Part shown: positions 6,697 through 14,538 of the stretch, piece after piece | Numbering within the stretch: position 1 is the stretch's first letter | Layout of the letters: every line of letters begins with the position of its first letter | Source of the DNA: Oscillibacter sp. | GTDB taxonomy: Bacteria; Bacillota; Clostridia; Oscillospirales; Oscillospiraceae | Assembly (NCBI GenBank): GCA_017482345.1 | Contig: JAFUNB010000033.1 | Span: 1-32,982, forward strand | Reading direction: 5' to 3' | DNA length: 32,982 nt | Program-made: the position numbers and the translations under genes | The notes under the pieces: model-generated | Told to the model about the DNA's origin: nothing | Databases searched by the model: none | The model's input: only the letters and a program-made list of their open reading frames with translations

Positions 6697-8121
6697 GTGG
6701 TTTTCAGCAGTCTGACATTTTTATTCGCATATATGACCATCACGCTGGCGCTGTATTTTGTCTCGCCGCTGAAGTGGCGCAATTTTGTGCTGCTGATGGT
6801 CAGCCTGTTTTTCTATGGCTGGGGCGAGCCGGTGTATATCACCATCATGTTCGTCTCCATTATGATCGACTATACCCATGGCCTTCTGGTAGAGAAATAC
6901 CGCGCCAACGATAAGCTGGCCCGGTACTTTGTGGGACAGAGCGTGGTGTTCAACCTGCTGCTTCTGGGCTTTTTCAAATACTGGGATTTCTTTGCGGACA
7001 ACCTGTTGCTCCTGGGCATCACGCTGCCGGAGAACCTGACGCTGTTTGGGAATACCATCGCCCTACGGAACATCCCTCTGCCCATCGGCATCTCCTTCTT
7101 CACGTTCCAGACCATGAGCTACACCATTGACGTGTACCGCAAGGATGCGCCGGCCCAGCGGAATATCGTGAACTTCGGTGCCTTCGTCACCATGTTCCCC
7201 CAGCTGATCGCCGGTCCTATCGTCAAGTATAAGACCGTGGCCCGGGAACTGGACCACCGGGTGAACACCACGGAGGAGTTCGCCGCAGGTGTCCAGCGAT
7301 TCTGCGTGGGTTTTGCCAAGAAGGTGCTGTTGGCCAACTCCATCGGTGCCCTGTGGGACGCTCAGCTGGCAGCCGGACAGGCCGGCAGCCTGACGGTGGT
7401 TGGCGGCTGGATGGGCTTGCTGGCCTATGGCTTCCAGATCTACTTCGACTTCTCCGGCTATTCCGATATGGCCATCGGCCTGGGCCATATGCTGGGCTTT
7501 ACCTTTGAGGAGAACTTCAACTATCCGTACTGCGCCTCGTCCGTGACGGACTTCTGGCGCCGGTGGCATATGTCCATGACCAGCTGGTTCCGGGAGTATC
7601 TGTATATCCCCCTGGGCGGCAACCGGGGCGGCACCGCCAAGGCCCTGCGCAACATCCTCATCGTCTGGTTCTGCACCGGCTTCTGGCACGGGGCCAGCTG
7701 GAACTTTATTCTGTGGGGCCTGTATTTTGCCGCATGGCTCATTCTGGAGAAGTATGTGATGAAGAACGTGCTGGCAAAAACGCCGGCGGTGCTCAAGCAT
7801 CTCTACACCCTCATCGTGGTCTTTGTTGGCTGGGGCCTCTTCGCCATGGAGAATCTGGGCGTGTGCGGCCGGTATCTGGCTGCCTGCTTCGGTAATGCGC
7901 CCCTTTGGAGCGCTGTGGATGGTTATACCATCCGCAGCTATGCCATCACGTTCCTGGCGCTGATCGTGGCGTCCACGGCCCTTGGCAAGTGGGTGTGGGA
8001 GAAGCTGCCTGAGCGTGTGCAGCAGATCGCGGTGCCTGTCCTCGTGGTGATCAGCCTGCTGATCGGCACAGCCTATCTGGTGGACGGCAGCTACAATCCC
8101 TTCCTGTATTTCCGATTCTGA
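6697..8121 (+). CDS. MBOAT family O-acyltransferase (AlgI/DltB-like)
   Basis: A 474-residue polytopic membrane acyltransferase of the MBOAT family. It would pass an acetyl group across the membrane to an exported glycan, as AlgI, PatA and DltB do. The catalytic histidine is H331 in GFWHGASWNFILWG; the second conserved histidine is H291 in DFWRRWHMSMTSWFR. Other family signatures are IGISFFTFQTMSY and FDFSGYSDMAIGLG. About ten hydrophobic segments are spread over the length. The start is a GTG at 6697 with AGGAGGG at 6684-6690. It is followed after 16 bases by a DHHW-family gene, the usual partner that finishes transfer on the outer side. The acceptor (teichoic acid, peptidoglycan or capsule) cannot be told from sequence. 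Confidence 0.92.
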   Translation: MVFSSLTFLFAYMTITLALYFVSPLKWRNFVLLMVSLFFYGWGEPVYITIMFVSIMIDYTHGLLVEKYRANDKLARYFVGQSVVFNLLLLGFFKYWDFFADNLLLLGITLPENLTLFGNTIALRNIPLPIGISFFTFQTMSYTIDVYRKDAPAQRNIVNFGAFVTMFPQLIAGPIVKYKTVARELDHRVNTTEEFAAGVQRFCVGFAKKVLLANSIGALWDAQLAAGQAGSLTVVGGWMGLLAYGFQIYFDFSGYSDMAIGLGHMLGFTFEENFNYPYCASSVTDFWRRWHMSMTSWFREYLYIPLGGNRGGTAKALRNILIVWFCTGFWHGASWNFILWGLYFAAWLILEKYVMKNVLAKTPAVLKHLYTLIVVFVGWGLFAMENLGVCGRYLAACFGNAPLWSAVDGYTIRSYAITFLALIVASTALGKWVWEKLPERVQQIAVPVLVVISLLIGTAYLVDGSYNPFLYFRF

Positions 8122-8137
8122 GAAAGGAGGCAGACCT

Positions 8138-9271
8138 ATGACAAAAGCATACAGCCGCTTTCTGACGGCCATGTTCTGCCTCTTTCTGGGCGGCGTCCTG
8201 GTGTGGCATATCGTTCTGCCGGACCGGGACCGCTCCGACGTGGAGAACCGCACGCTGGAGCAGTGGCCGGAATTTTCCTGGGAGGCACTGAAGGACGGCA
8301 GCTTCACCGCCGGTGTGGAGGCTTATTTTGCCGATCAGTTCCCCCTGCGTGACCAGTGGACGGTGGTGAAGGCCCGGGCGGAGCAGCTCATCGGCAAGAC
8401 GGAGTTCAACGACATCTATCTCTGCGACGATCCTCTCTATGGCAGCGGCACCCTGATTTCCAAGGTGCCTGAGCCGGATCTGGATCTGGTGGATAAGAAC
8501 CTGTCCTATGTGGACCGCTTGCAGGATAAAACCTCTGCCACCGTGCATCTGGGTCTGATCCCTTCCGCGGCAGAGGTCTGGAAGGATCTGCTGCCCGCCG
8601 GCGCACCCAGTTGGGATCAGCAGGCATTTCTGGAGCAGGCCGCAGACCTCGGCCTGCCCATGGTGGATTTCCACACCGCTCTGACGGAGCACGCAGAGGA
8701 GTATATCTTCTACCGCACTGACCATCACTGGACCACCCGCGGCGCTTATTATGGCTACACCGCCCTCATGGAGGCGTTGGGCCGGGGCGACGAGGTGCGG
8801 GACATCTCCTCCTATGGGGTGGAGACTGTTACCGACGACTTCAACGGCACCCTGTACTCCACCTCAGGAATTCACTGGCTGGAGCCGGACTATATGCAGT
8901 TCTGGGTGGGGGAGGATGGCCTGTCCATCACCTCCTGGCGCAGCGGCAAGGCGGAGCCGGCGGAGCTGTACGACCGCAGCTATCTGGAGGCCAAGGACAA
9001 GTATTCTTCTTTCCTGGGCGGCAACCAGCCTCTGTGCGTCATTGAAAATGCTGCCGGAGAGGGAAAGGTCCTGCTGGTGCGCGACTCCTATTCCGACGCT
9101 CTGGCGCCCTTCCTGGCCCAGGATTTCGCCGAGGTTCATTTGATGGACCTGCGCTACTACCGCGGCGGCGTGGCCGCATACGCGGAGGAGCACGGCATCG
9201 AGAATATTGTGGTGCTCCAGAGCATCCCCAACTTCATCACCGACCGGAACCTGGTGTTCCTGGCACAGTGA
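8138..9271 (+). CDS. DHHW family protein (AlgJ-like, partner of MBOAT)
   Basis: A 377-residue protein with one N-terminal membrane anchor (about residues 8-28). Its extracytoplasmic domain carries the name-giving DHHW at D195-W198 (FYRTDHHWTTRGAYYGY). DHHW proteins resemble the SGNH-like AlgJ/AlgX acetyltransferases, in which an Asp-His pair works with a nucleophilic Ser. LLVRDSYSDALAPFLAQDF near residues 310-330 is the likely Ser block. Together with the preceding MBOAT gene it forms a two-gene glycan O-acetylation module. The ATG at 8138 has AGGAGG eight bases upstream, and a terminator follows the stop. Family assignment is firm; the substrate is unknown. Confidence 0.9.
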   Translation: MTKAYSRFLTAMFCLFLGGVLVWHIVLPDRDRSDVENRTLEQWPEFSWEALKDGSFTAGVEAYFADQFPLRDQWTVVKARAEQLIGKTEFNDIYLCDDPLYGSGTLISKVPEPDLDLVDKNLSYVDRLQDKTSATVHLGLIPSAAEVWKDLLPAGAPSWDQQAFLEQAADLGLPMVDFHTALTEHAEEYIFYRTDHHWTTRGAYYGYTALMEALGRGDEVRDISSYGVETVTDDFNGTLYSTSGIHWLEPDYMQFWVGEDGLSITSWRSGKAEPAELYDRSYLEAKDKYSSFLGGNQPLCVIENAAGEGKVLLVRDSYSDALAPFLAQDFAEVHLMDLRYYRGGVAAYAEEHGIENIVVLQSIPNFITDRNLVFLAQ

Positions 9272-9277
9272 CAACGT

Positions 9278-9308
9278 AAAAGACGCTCCCAGTCGGGAGC
9301 GTCTTTTT
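9278..9308. terminator. Terminator after the DHHW gene, shared with the convergent miniprotein gene
   Basis: AAAAGACGCTCCC pairs with GGGAGCGTCTTTT around a four-base loop. T runs are present on both strands. The minus-strand miniprotein stop overlaps it. Confidence 0.92.
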
Positions 9309-9450
9309 ATGTCTCGTCAGATTCTTCGGCCTCTTTCAGCTCTTTGTCCAGTTGTTTCTGGATGCGGTTGGGCGTCATGGTGCGGGTCAGCAGCTTGATA
9401 GCTGCGGCGCCTGCGGCGATCAGTACCAGCATTTTCAAAAGTTCCAGCAT
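9307..9450 (-). CDS. 47-residue membrane miniprotein
   Basis: A small gene of 47 codons. Residues 1-20 are hydrophobic (MLELLKMLVLIAAGAAAIKL). A basic segment, TRTMTPNRIQKQL, follows, and the end is very acidic (KELKEAEESDET). AGGAGGG at 9458-9464 is well placed before the ATG at 9450, and TATACT at 9482-9487 (minus strand) could be its -10 box. It is transcribed divergently from pcrA. I recognise no family. The strong ribosome site, sensible single-span topology and convergent terminator argue that it is real, although the same frame stays open far upstream, antisense to pcrA, as a shadow. Confidence 0.65.
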   Translation of the reverse strand: MLELLKMLVLIAAGAAAIKLLTRTMTPNRIQKQLDKELKEAEESDET

Positions 9451-9526
9451 GGTGAAACCCTCCTGTGCAGCTCTTTTCTTCAGTATACCTGATGGAGCGG
9501 GAAAAGGGAAGCGGGGAAAAGCGCGG

Positions 9527-9555
9527 TTGACCTGCGGCTGGTTTTGTCCTAAAAT
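9527..9555 (+). promoter_or_regulatory. Promoter of pcrA
   Basis: TTGACC (9527-9532), 17 bases, TAAAAT (9550-9555). Transcription would start near 9562, only about nine bases before the first ATG, leaving GGAGG (9556-9560) upstream of the transcript. That favours the second ATG (9589) if this promoter is used. Confidence 0.7.
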
Positions 9556-9570
9556 GGAGGCTGAGATTTT

Positions 9571-12126
9571 ATGAAGCATGGTGACAGTATGACTGATTTC
9601 AACAAACGATATATCGCCGCCCGCCGGGCCGTCATCGCCCGGGATCTGGCACGGCTGAATCCCATGCAGCGTCAGGCCGCCATGACCACGGAAGGCCCGC
9701 TGCTGCTGCTGGCCGGCGCCGGCAGCGGAAAGACCACCGTCCTCATCCAGCGGGTCTATAACCTGCTGACCTACGGCCGGGGCAGTGACTCGGACGTGGT
9801 GCCCGAGTGGGCCACGGAGGAGGATCTGGCCTTTCTGGAGAACTTCCCGGAGCATCCGGAGCCACATGAGGCTGCCCAGGCCCGCCGCCTGTGCGCCGTG
9901 GATGTGCCCCGCCCCTGGGAGATCATCGCCATCACCTTTACCAACAAGGCGGCAGGGGAGCTGAAGGACCGTCTGGCGGCCCGTATGGGCCCCATGGCCA
10001 ACGACATCTGGGCCTCTACGTTTCACTCCGCCTGCGTCCGCATCCTGCGGCACGACATTGACCGTCTGGGCTTCGACAAGTCCTTTACCATCTACGATAC
10101 GGACGATTCCAAGCGCGTCATCAAGGATGTGGTGAAGGAGCTGAATTTGGACGAGAAGGCCTTCAATCCCAAGAGCATCCTTGGCATCATCAGCAACGCC
10201 AAGGACAAGTACCAGAGCCCCGAGGACTTCGCCAAGGCCCATTCCAATGAAAACGACTGGAAGATGAGCCGCATTGCCAAGGTATACGCCAAGTATGCCC
10301 AGAAGCTCCGGGGCGCCAACGCGCTGGACTTTGACGACATCATCTATTACACCGTCCAGCTGCTGCAGCAGGAGCCGGAGGTGCTGGCCTATTACCAGAA
10401 CAAGTTCCGCTATGTGCTGGTGGACGAGTATCAGGACACCAACCACCTGCAGTATCTGCTGACCAGCCTGCTGGCCGGCGGACGGAACAACCTGTGCGTG
10501 GTGGGCGATGACGACCAGTCCATCTACCGCTTCCGGGGCGCCAACATTGAGAATATCCTCAGCTTTGAAAAGCAGTACAAAAACGCCCGTGTCATCCGCC
10601 TGGAGCAGAATTACCGCTCCACCCAGAACATTCTGGATGCTGCCAACGCCGTCATCAAGAATAACGCCGGCCGCAAGGGCAAAACCCTCTGGACGGACAA
10701 CGGCACCGGCGACACCGTCACCGTCAAAACCACCTTCAACGAGAGCGACGAGGCCAATTACGTGGTGGGCGACATCATGATGGGCATCAACCGGGGCCGG
10801 AATTTCCGGGAGACGGCGGTGCTGTACCGCATGAACGCCCAGTCCAACGCGCTGGAATACGCCATGAAGCGCAACGGCATCCCCTATAAAGTGGTGGGCG
10901 GCATGAAATTCTTTGACCGCGCGGAAGTGAAGGACATGCTGGCCTATCTGTGCGTGCTGAACAACCCCATGGACGATCTGCGCCTGCGCCGCATCATCAA
11001 TATCCCCGCCCGCGGCATCGGCGCCACCACCATGGACAAAGTGGCTCTGCTGGCGGAGCAGCAGGGAGCATCCCTGTACGAGATCATCCGCAACGCGGAT
11101 TTGTTCCCGGATCTGAAGAGCGCCAGCGGCAAGCTGCTGAAATTCGCCGACCTCATCGACAATCTCCGCCGTGCCGGCGGCGAGCTGGCTCTGCCGGAGT
11201 TCTACGACGCCGTCTGCGACCAGACCGGCTACATCCGGGCGCTGGAAGTGAAGAACGACATGGAGAGCCGGGGGCGCATCGAAAACGTGCAGGAATTGAA
11301 GTCCAATATTCTGGGCTTCCTGGAGCAGGATCCCGAGGATGCAACGCTCTCCGGCTTCCTCAACGAGATCGCCTTGTATACGGACCTGGATAACATGGAT
11401 GCCGACGGCAACTGCGTCACCATGATGACCATCCACTCCGCCAAGGGTCTGGAGTTCCCCGTGGTGTACGTGGTGGGTCTGGAGGAGGGGATTTTCCCCG
11501 GAGCTTCCGCCCAGTACGACATGGAGGAGCTGGAGGAGGAGCGCCGCCTGTGCTATGTGGCCATGACCCGCGCCAAGGAGAAATTAGTCATGACCAACTG
11601 CCGCCAGCGTATGCTGTACGGCCGCACCAGCGCCAACCGGGCCTCCCGTTTCCTGGAGGAGATTCCGGAGGACAACATGCGCTGGGAGAGCAAGCCCCAG
11701 CCCCGCTACACCCAGGACGACACCTTTGGCGGCGACCGCTGGGACAGCGAGCGGGAGGAGATCACCCGCACCATCGGCGCCAGAACACCGGCCCGACCCG
11801 CTCGTCCCGCAGGCGGCGGCTATACCACCGGCGGCTACACCACCAACACCCCCTGGAGCGGTGGCGGCAGCGTCTATACCTACAAGGCAAAGCCTCAGAC
11901 CCAGGAGAAGCCCCTGGCCTCTGTTCGCCGGGGCGCCACGACTCCCACCACCCATCTCATGCAGATCAATAAGGGCGACATGGTGGAGCACACCGCTTTT
12001 GGCAAGGGTATGGTCATGTCCATGCGGCCCATGGGCGGCGACGCCCTCATCGAGGTGGCTTTCGACAAGGTGGGCACCAAGAAGCTCATGCTGAAATCCG
12101 CCGGCGCACATATGAAAAAACTGTAA
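9571..12126 (+). CDS. pcrA: ATP-dependent DNA helicase PcrA/UvrD
   Basis: An 851-residue superfamily 1A 3'-5' helicase for nucleotide excision repair, plasmid replication and removal of RecA or stalled RNA polymerase. In order: Walker A AGAGSGKTT (K54), motif Ia ITFTNKAAGELK, motif II LVDEYQDTN, motif III GDDDQSIYRFRGA, motif IV RLEQNYRST, motif V TIHSAKGLEFPVVYV, motif VI YVAMTRAKEKL. The C-terminal 50 residues (GDMVEHTAFGKGMV onward) are the Tudor-like domain that binds RNA polymerase. A stretch of about 44 residues (67-110, acidic then A/R-rich) between motifs I and Ia is absent from B. subtilis PcrA. A low-complexity G/T/Y linker precedes the Tudor domain. The start may be 9571 or 9589. 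It is a single-gene unit ending in a bidirectional terminator. Confidence 0.95.
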   Translation: MKHGDSMTDFNKRYIAARRAVIARDLARLNPMQRQAAMTTEGPLLLLAGAGSGKTTVLIQRVYNLLTYGRGSDSDVVPEWATEEDLAFLENFPEHPEPHEAAQARRLCAVDVPRPWEIIAITFTNKAAGELKDRLAARMGPMANDIWASTFHSACVRILRHDIDRLGFDKSFTIYDTDDSKRVIKDVVKELNLDEKAFNPKSILGIISNAKDKYQSPEDFAKAHSNENDWKMSRIAKVYAKYAQKLRGANALDFDDIIYYTVQLLQQEPEVLAYYQNKFRYVLVDEYQDTNHLQYLLTSLLAGGRNNLCVVGDDDQSIYRFRGANIENILSFEKQYKNARVIRLEQNYRSTQNILDAANAVIKNNAGRKGKTLWTDNGTGDTVTVKTTFNESDEANYVVGDIMMGINRGRNFRETAVLYRMNAQSNALEYAMKRNGIPYKVVGGMKFFDRAEVKDMLAYLCVLNNPMDDLRLRRIINIPARGIGATTMDKVALLAEQQGASLYEIIRNADLFPDLKSASGKLLKFADLIDNLRRAGGELALPEFYDAVCDQTGYIRALEVKNDMESRGRIENVQELKSNILGFLEQDPEDATLSGFLNEIALYTDLDNMDADGNCVTMMTIHSAKGLEFPVVYVVGLEEGIFPGASAQYDMEELEEERRLCYVAMTRAKEKLVMTNCRQRMLYGRTSANRASRFLEEIPEDNMRWESKPQPRYTQDDTFGGDRWDSEREEITRTIGARTPARPARPAGGGYTTGGYTTNTPWSGGGSVYTYKAKPQTQEKPLASVRRGATTPTTHLMQINKGDMVEHTAFGKGMVMSMRPMGGDALIEVAFDKVGTKKLMLKSAGAHMKKL

Positions 12127-12127
12127 G

Positions 12128-12163
12128 AAAAAGCAGCCAAAACATTTGTTTTGGCTGCTTTTT
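12128..12163. terminator. Bidirectional terminator between pcrA and the transglutaminase operon
   Basis: A 16-base perfect stem, AAAAAGCAGCCAAAAC, with a four-base loop and T runs on both strands serves two convergent units. Confidence 0.94.
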
Positions 12164-13185
12164 TATGCGATTGGTTCGCAGTTTCCCTCGTCGGCCTCTT
12201 CCTCCGTGGCCTCGCCGGGAAGCTCGGTGGGGAAGGTGACGTGGAGCACCGCCTGAGAGCGGTTGTAGCTGACGGCGGCGTGGCGGCCCTTTTTCTGGGC
12301 GGCCTCCTCCAGCGCGGCGATCAGCTCTGCCAGAATGTCCCGGTTCAGTGCGCCGCCCCGCCAGTGGAACACGAAGGGGAGACCCTTGCGGACGAACATC
12401 TGCGCCCGCTTGGCCACGTCCTCAACCTTGGTAAAGGACAGCTTGCTCTCCCGGTAATAAAACCGGTCGCTGCGGCCGCAGGCGGGAACAGGGTAGACCA
12501 GCTTCTGGTGGTCCCGGAAGCAGCGACTGTCGTCCAGATTGAAGTAGTCGTAGCGGATGACGCCGTCCCGGCCCAAAGAGTTATCAAAGGTGGCGTCCAG
12601 ATGGTAGTAGTCGCCGTCCAGCTTGATGATGTTCCATGCGTGGCGGTAGCGGACGCCCTGCTCCGGATTGGACTCGGCGATGGCGATGATGCACCAGATC
12701 TCCAGCGCGTCGCACAGGATCTTCACGGATTTGGCAATGCCCTCGCACACGCCCACGCCCTGACCTAAGGGGCCGATGATCTCGTGGGAATAGGGTTTTT
12801 TCAGCTTGTCATAGCGGACATTGGTGCAGATAAAATCGTGGATGTACCGCTCCTTTTCCAGGGTTGTCATGTTCTGAGCGGCACGGGCCAGCTTGGTGAC
12901 ACGGGCGGAGAGAGCCTTCTGATGGTCTTTAATCTTGGCCTTGTCGAAGAGGTATTCCGGCACCAGCTCCACATGGTCGGCGCCGGGGTAGAAGCGGTAG
13001 GAGAAGGAGGTCAGATAGAAGAGCTCCGGACAGTCCAGACGTAGCTTGAAAAAAATATCGGACAGCTCGTGATTCTCCAGCTTTGGCACGGAAAAGGAGG
13101 GGCTCAGGGCAGTGAAGCCGGTTTTCATGGCGTGGTAGGCCGCCTGATGGGCTTTGCTCATATGTTGGTAGTAATAGGCTTCCAT
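12163..13185 (-). CDS. Transglutaminase-like domain protein
   Basis: A 340-residue protein with a transglutaminase/protease core. The Cys-His-Asp triad is C147 in GVGVCEGIAKSVKIL, H182 in VRYRHAWNIIKLDG and D197 in YYHLDATFD, in the order and spacing of the family. The preceding 110 residues are helical and hold the usual YDKLKKPY-type segment that leads into the domain. No signal peptide is seen, so it is probably cytoplasmic. The C-terminal 100 residues are not recognised. The substrate is unknown; bacterial members are often peptidases or cross-linking enzymes. AAGGAGA lies five bases before the ATG at 13185 and overlaps the stop of the upstream HAD gene, so it is the last gene of the mpg-HAD-TG operon. 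Confidence 0.83.
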   Translation of the reverse strand: MEAYYYQHMSKAHQAAYHAMKTGFTALSPSFSVPKLENHELSDIFFKLRLDCPELFYLTSFSYRFYPGADHVELVPEYLFDKAKIKDHQKALSARVTKLARAAQNMTTLEKERYIHDFICTNVRYDKLKKPYSHEIIGPLGQGVGVCEGIAKSVKILCDALEIWCIIAIAESNPEQGVRYRHAWNIIKLDGDYYHLDATFDNSLGRDGVIRYDYFNLDDSRCFRDHQKLVYPVPACGRSDRFYYRESKLSFTKVEDVAKRAQMFVRKGLPFVFHWRGGALNRDILAELIAALEEAAQKKGRHAAVSYNRSQAVLHVTFPTELPGEATEEEADEGNCEPIA

Positions 13186-13194
13186 AGGGTCTCC

Positions 13195-13842
13195 TTAAGC
13201 GTTCTCCGATCGGTGCAGCAGTTCTTCGAAGCGCTCGATATACTGATCGCAGAACCGGCGCATGTCCTGTTCGTGCTGGGCGAAGAACTGATCGTGAACG
13301 CCGACGACCCGCATACCGGCGGCCTTTGCCCCCTGACAGGCGGCGAAGCTGTCGTCAAACACGGTGCAATCCTCCGGCCGTTCACTGTTTTTCTCCGCGG
13401 CGGCCAGCCACACGTCCGGCAGCTTTTTGTGCATCCCGGCCTGCTGGGCGAAGGTGACGTTTTCAAAATAGTCCTCGATCTCCAGCTTTTTCAGCGCCGT
13501 ATAGCAGTGCTCAGGTACGCTGGAGGTGACGATGGCCATCCGCTGGCCCTCGGCCCGGCACTGGTCCAGATAGGCCCGCACGCCGGGCTTCAGGGGCACT
13601 CTGGAGTACATATCCCGGCTCATCTCCATCCACTCGGCGATGATTTCCTCGCAGGATTCCTCCAGCTTGCAGTACTCCTTGGTGAACACCGCCGCCATGG
13701 GCAGAGCGGTGTGGGCCACGCCCTCGTAATATTCGTGGGTATAGGGCATGTTCCGTCTGGCAAGAAACTCCCGGTCCACATCCTTCCAGATGCCGTTGGA
13801 GTCGATGAGAGTGCCGTCCAGATCAAAGAAAAACATACTCAT
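13195..13842 (-). CDS. HAD family hydrolase (beta-phosphoglucomutase/phosphatase type)
   Basis: A 215-residue haloacid-dehalogenase-superfamily phosphatase with a C1 helical cap. Motif I is FFFDLDGTLID (D7 nucleophile, D9 general acid). Motif II is the TSS in MAIVTSSVPEH, motif III the lysine in HKKLPDVWLAAAE, and motif IV DDS in CTVFDDSFAA. The substrate cannot be read from sequence; sugar phosphates or nucleotides are usual. The ATG at 13842 overlaps the stop of the glycosylase gene as ATGA. An alternative ATG at 13836 would remove two residues. It is the middle gene of a three-gene unit with a DNA glycosylase and a transglutaminase-like protein; the biochemical link between them is unclear. 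Confidence 0.88.
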   Translation of the reverse strand: MSMFFFDLDGTLIDSNGIWKDVDREFLARRNMPYTHEYYEGVAHTALPMAAVFTKEYCKLEESCEEIIAEWMEMSRDMYSRVPLKPGVRAYLDQCRAEGQRMAIVTSSVPEHCYTALKKLEIEDYFENVTFAQQAGMHKKLPDVWLAAAEKNSERPEDCTVFDDSFAACQGAKAAGMRVVGVHDQFFAQHEQDMRRFCDQYIERFEELLHRSENA

Positions 13843-14465
13843 TTGGGTTCCTCCGTTTCCAGCCAGAAGCGCCAGGGAAAGTCCCGGGCCTCTTCTGCAT
13901 AGTCTACGCCGATCCGTGGGCCGCTGCGGATGATCTCATGGATAGGAGCGGGGCAGGGAAGTCCCGCATCCTCCGGAGAATCGCAGACAAACAGGGTTTC
14001 CCCCGTCACCAGATCCAGGCGGTTTTCGTGTTTGGTGATACTCAGTGCCTGACACAGCTTGCCGGGGCCGTTCAGCAGGGCCCGCAGCCGCTGGGGCGTC
14101 ACGGTCTTTTCCCCGTATCTGGCCCGCCACATAGCGTCCATACCGGAAACCGGCTGTGCGCCCCGGATGAGGACGGCGGCCGGTTCATCTTGCGGCTCCG
14201 TGACGAAGTTCAGGCAGTGGTGCATGCCGTAAATGAGATACACATAGGCGCGGCCCGGCGGCTGAAACAACGCCGAGGTGCGCTCTGTTTTCTTGTAGTT
14301 GTAGGCGTGGCAGGCCTTGTCACAGCGGCCGATGTAGGCCTCGGTCTCCGTGATGCGGCAGATGAGCGTCTCGCCGTCCAGCACCCGGACCAGATATTTG
14401 CCCAGCAGTTCCCGGGCCACCTGCACGGTGTCACGGTTATAGAATTCCTGTGAAAGTCTTGCCAT
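13839..14465 (-). CDS. DNA-3-methyladenine glycosylase (AAG/MPG type)
   Basis: A 208-residue base-excision repair glycosylase of the mammalian-type alkyladenine family, unrelated in fold to AlkA and Tag. It flips out 3-methyladenine, hypoxanthine and related bases and hydrolyses the N-glycosidic bond. The ITETEAYIG block contains the catalytic glutamate (E42 by alignment with human E125) and the intercalating-region Y44. VYLIYGMHHCLNFVTE and AVLIRGAQP are the other family blocks, and LLNGPGKLCQALSI completes the pocket. The ATG at 14465 has GGGGTGG a few bases upstream. It is the first gene of its operon, divergent from the EamA transporter across 73 bases. No LexA-type palindrome is present in that gap, so SOS control is not indicated here. 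Confidence 0.93.
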   Translation of the reverse strand: MARLSQEFYNRDTVQVARELLGKYLVRVLDGETLICRITETEAYIGRCDKACHAYNYKKTERTSALFQPPGRAYVYLIYGMHHCLNFVTEPQDEPAAVLIRGAQPVSGMDAMWRARYGEKTVTPQRLRALLNGPGKLCQALSITKHENRLDLVTGETLFVCDSPEDAGLPCPAPIHEIIRSGPRIGVDYAEEARDFPWRFWLETEEPK

Positions 14466-14538
14466 TTTGCCACCCCGGTGCTACAATCCAACGTATCGCC
14501 CAAAAGTATACCATGAAACGAGAAACGGAGCAAGATTC

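Noticed and set aside
7063-8307. 414-codon minus-strand frame opposite the MBOAT gene
   Set aside because: His/Gln-rich shadow composition with no start signals; the plus-strand MBOAT frame has clear catalytic motifs.
9451-11436. Long minus-strand frame antisense to pcrA, continuous with the 47-residue gene
   Set aside because: The upstream part is a shadow of pcrA. Only the final 47 codons have a ribosome site and promoter-like sequence.
14466-14538. SOS control of the 3-methyladenine glycosylase
   Set aside because: No GAAC-N4-GTTC site is present in the divergent promoter region.
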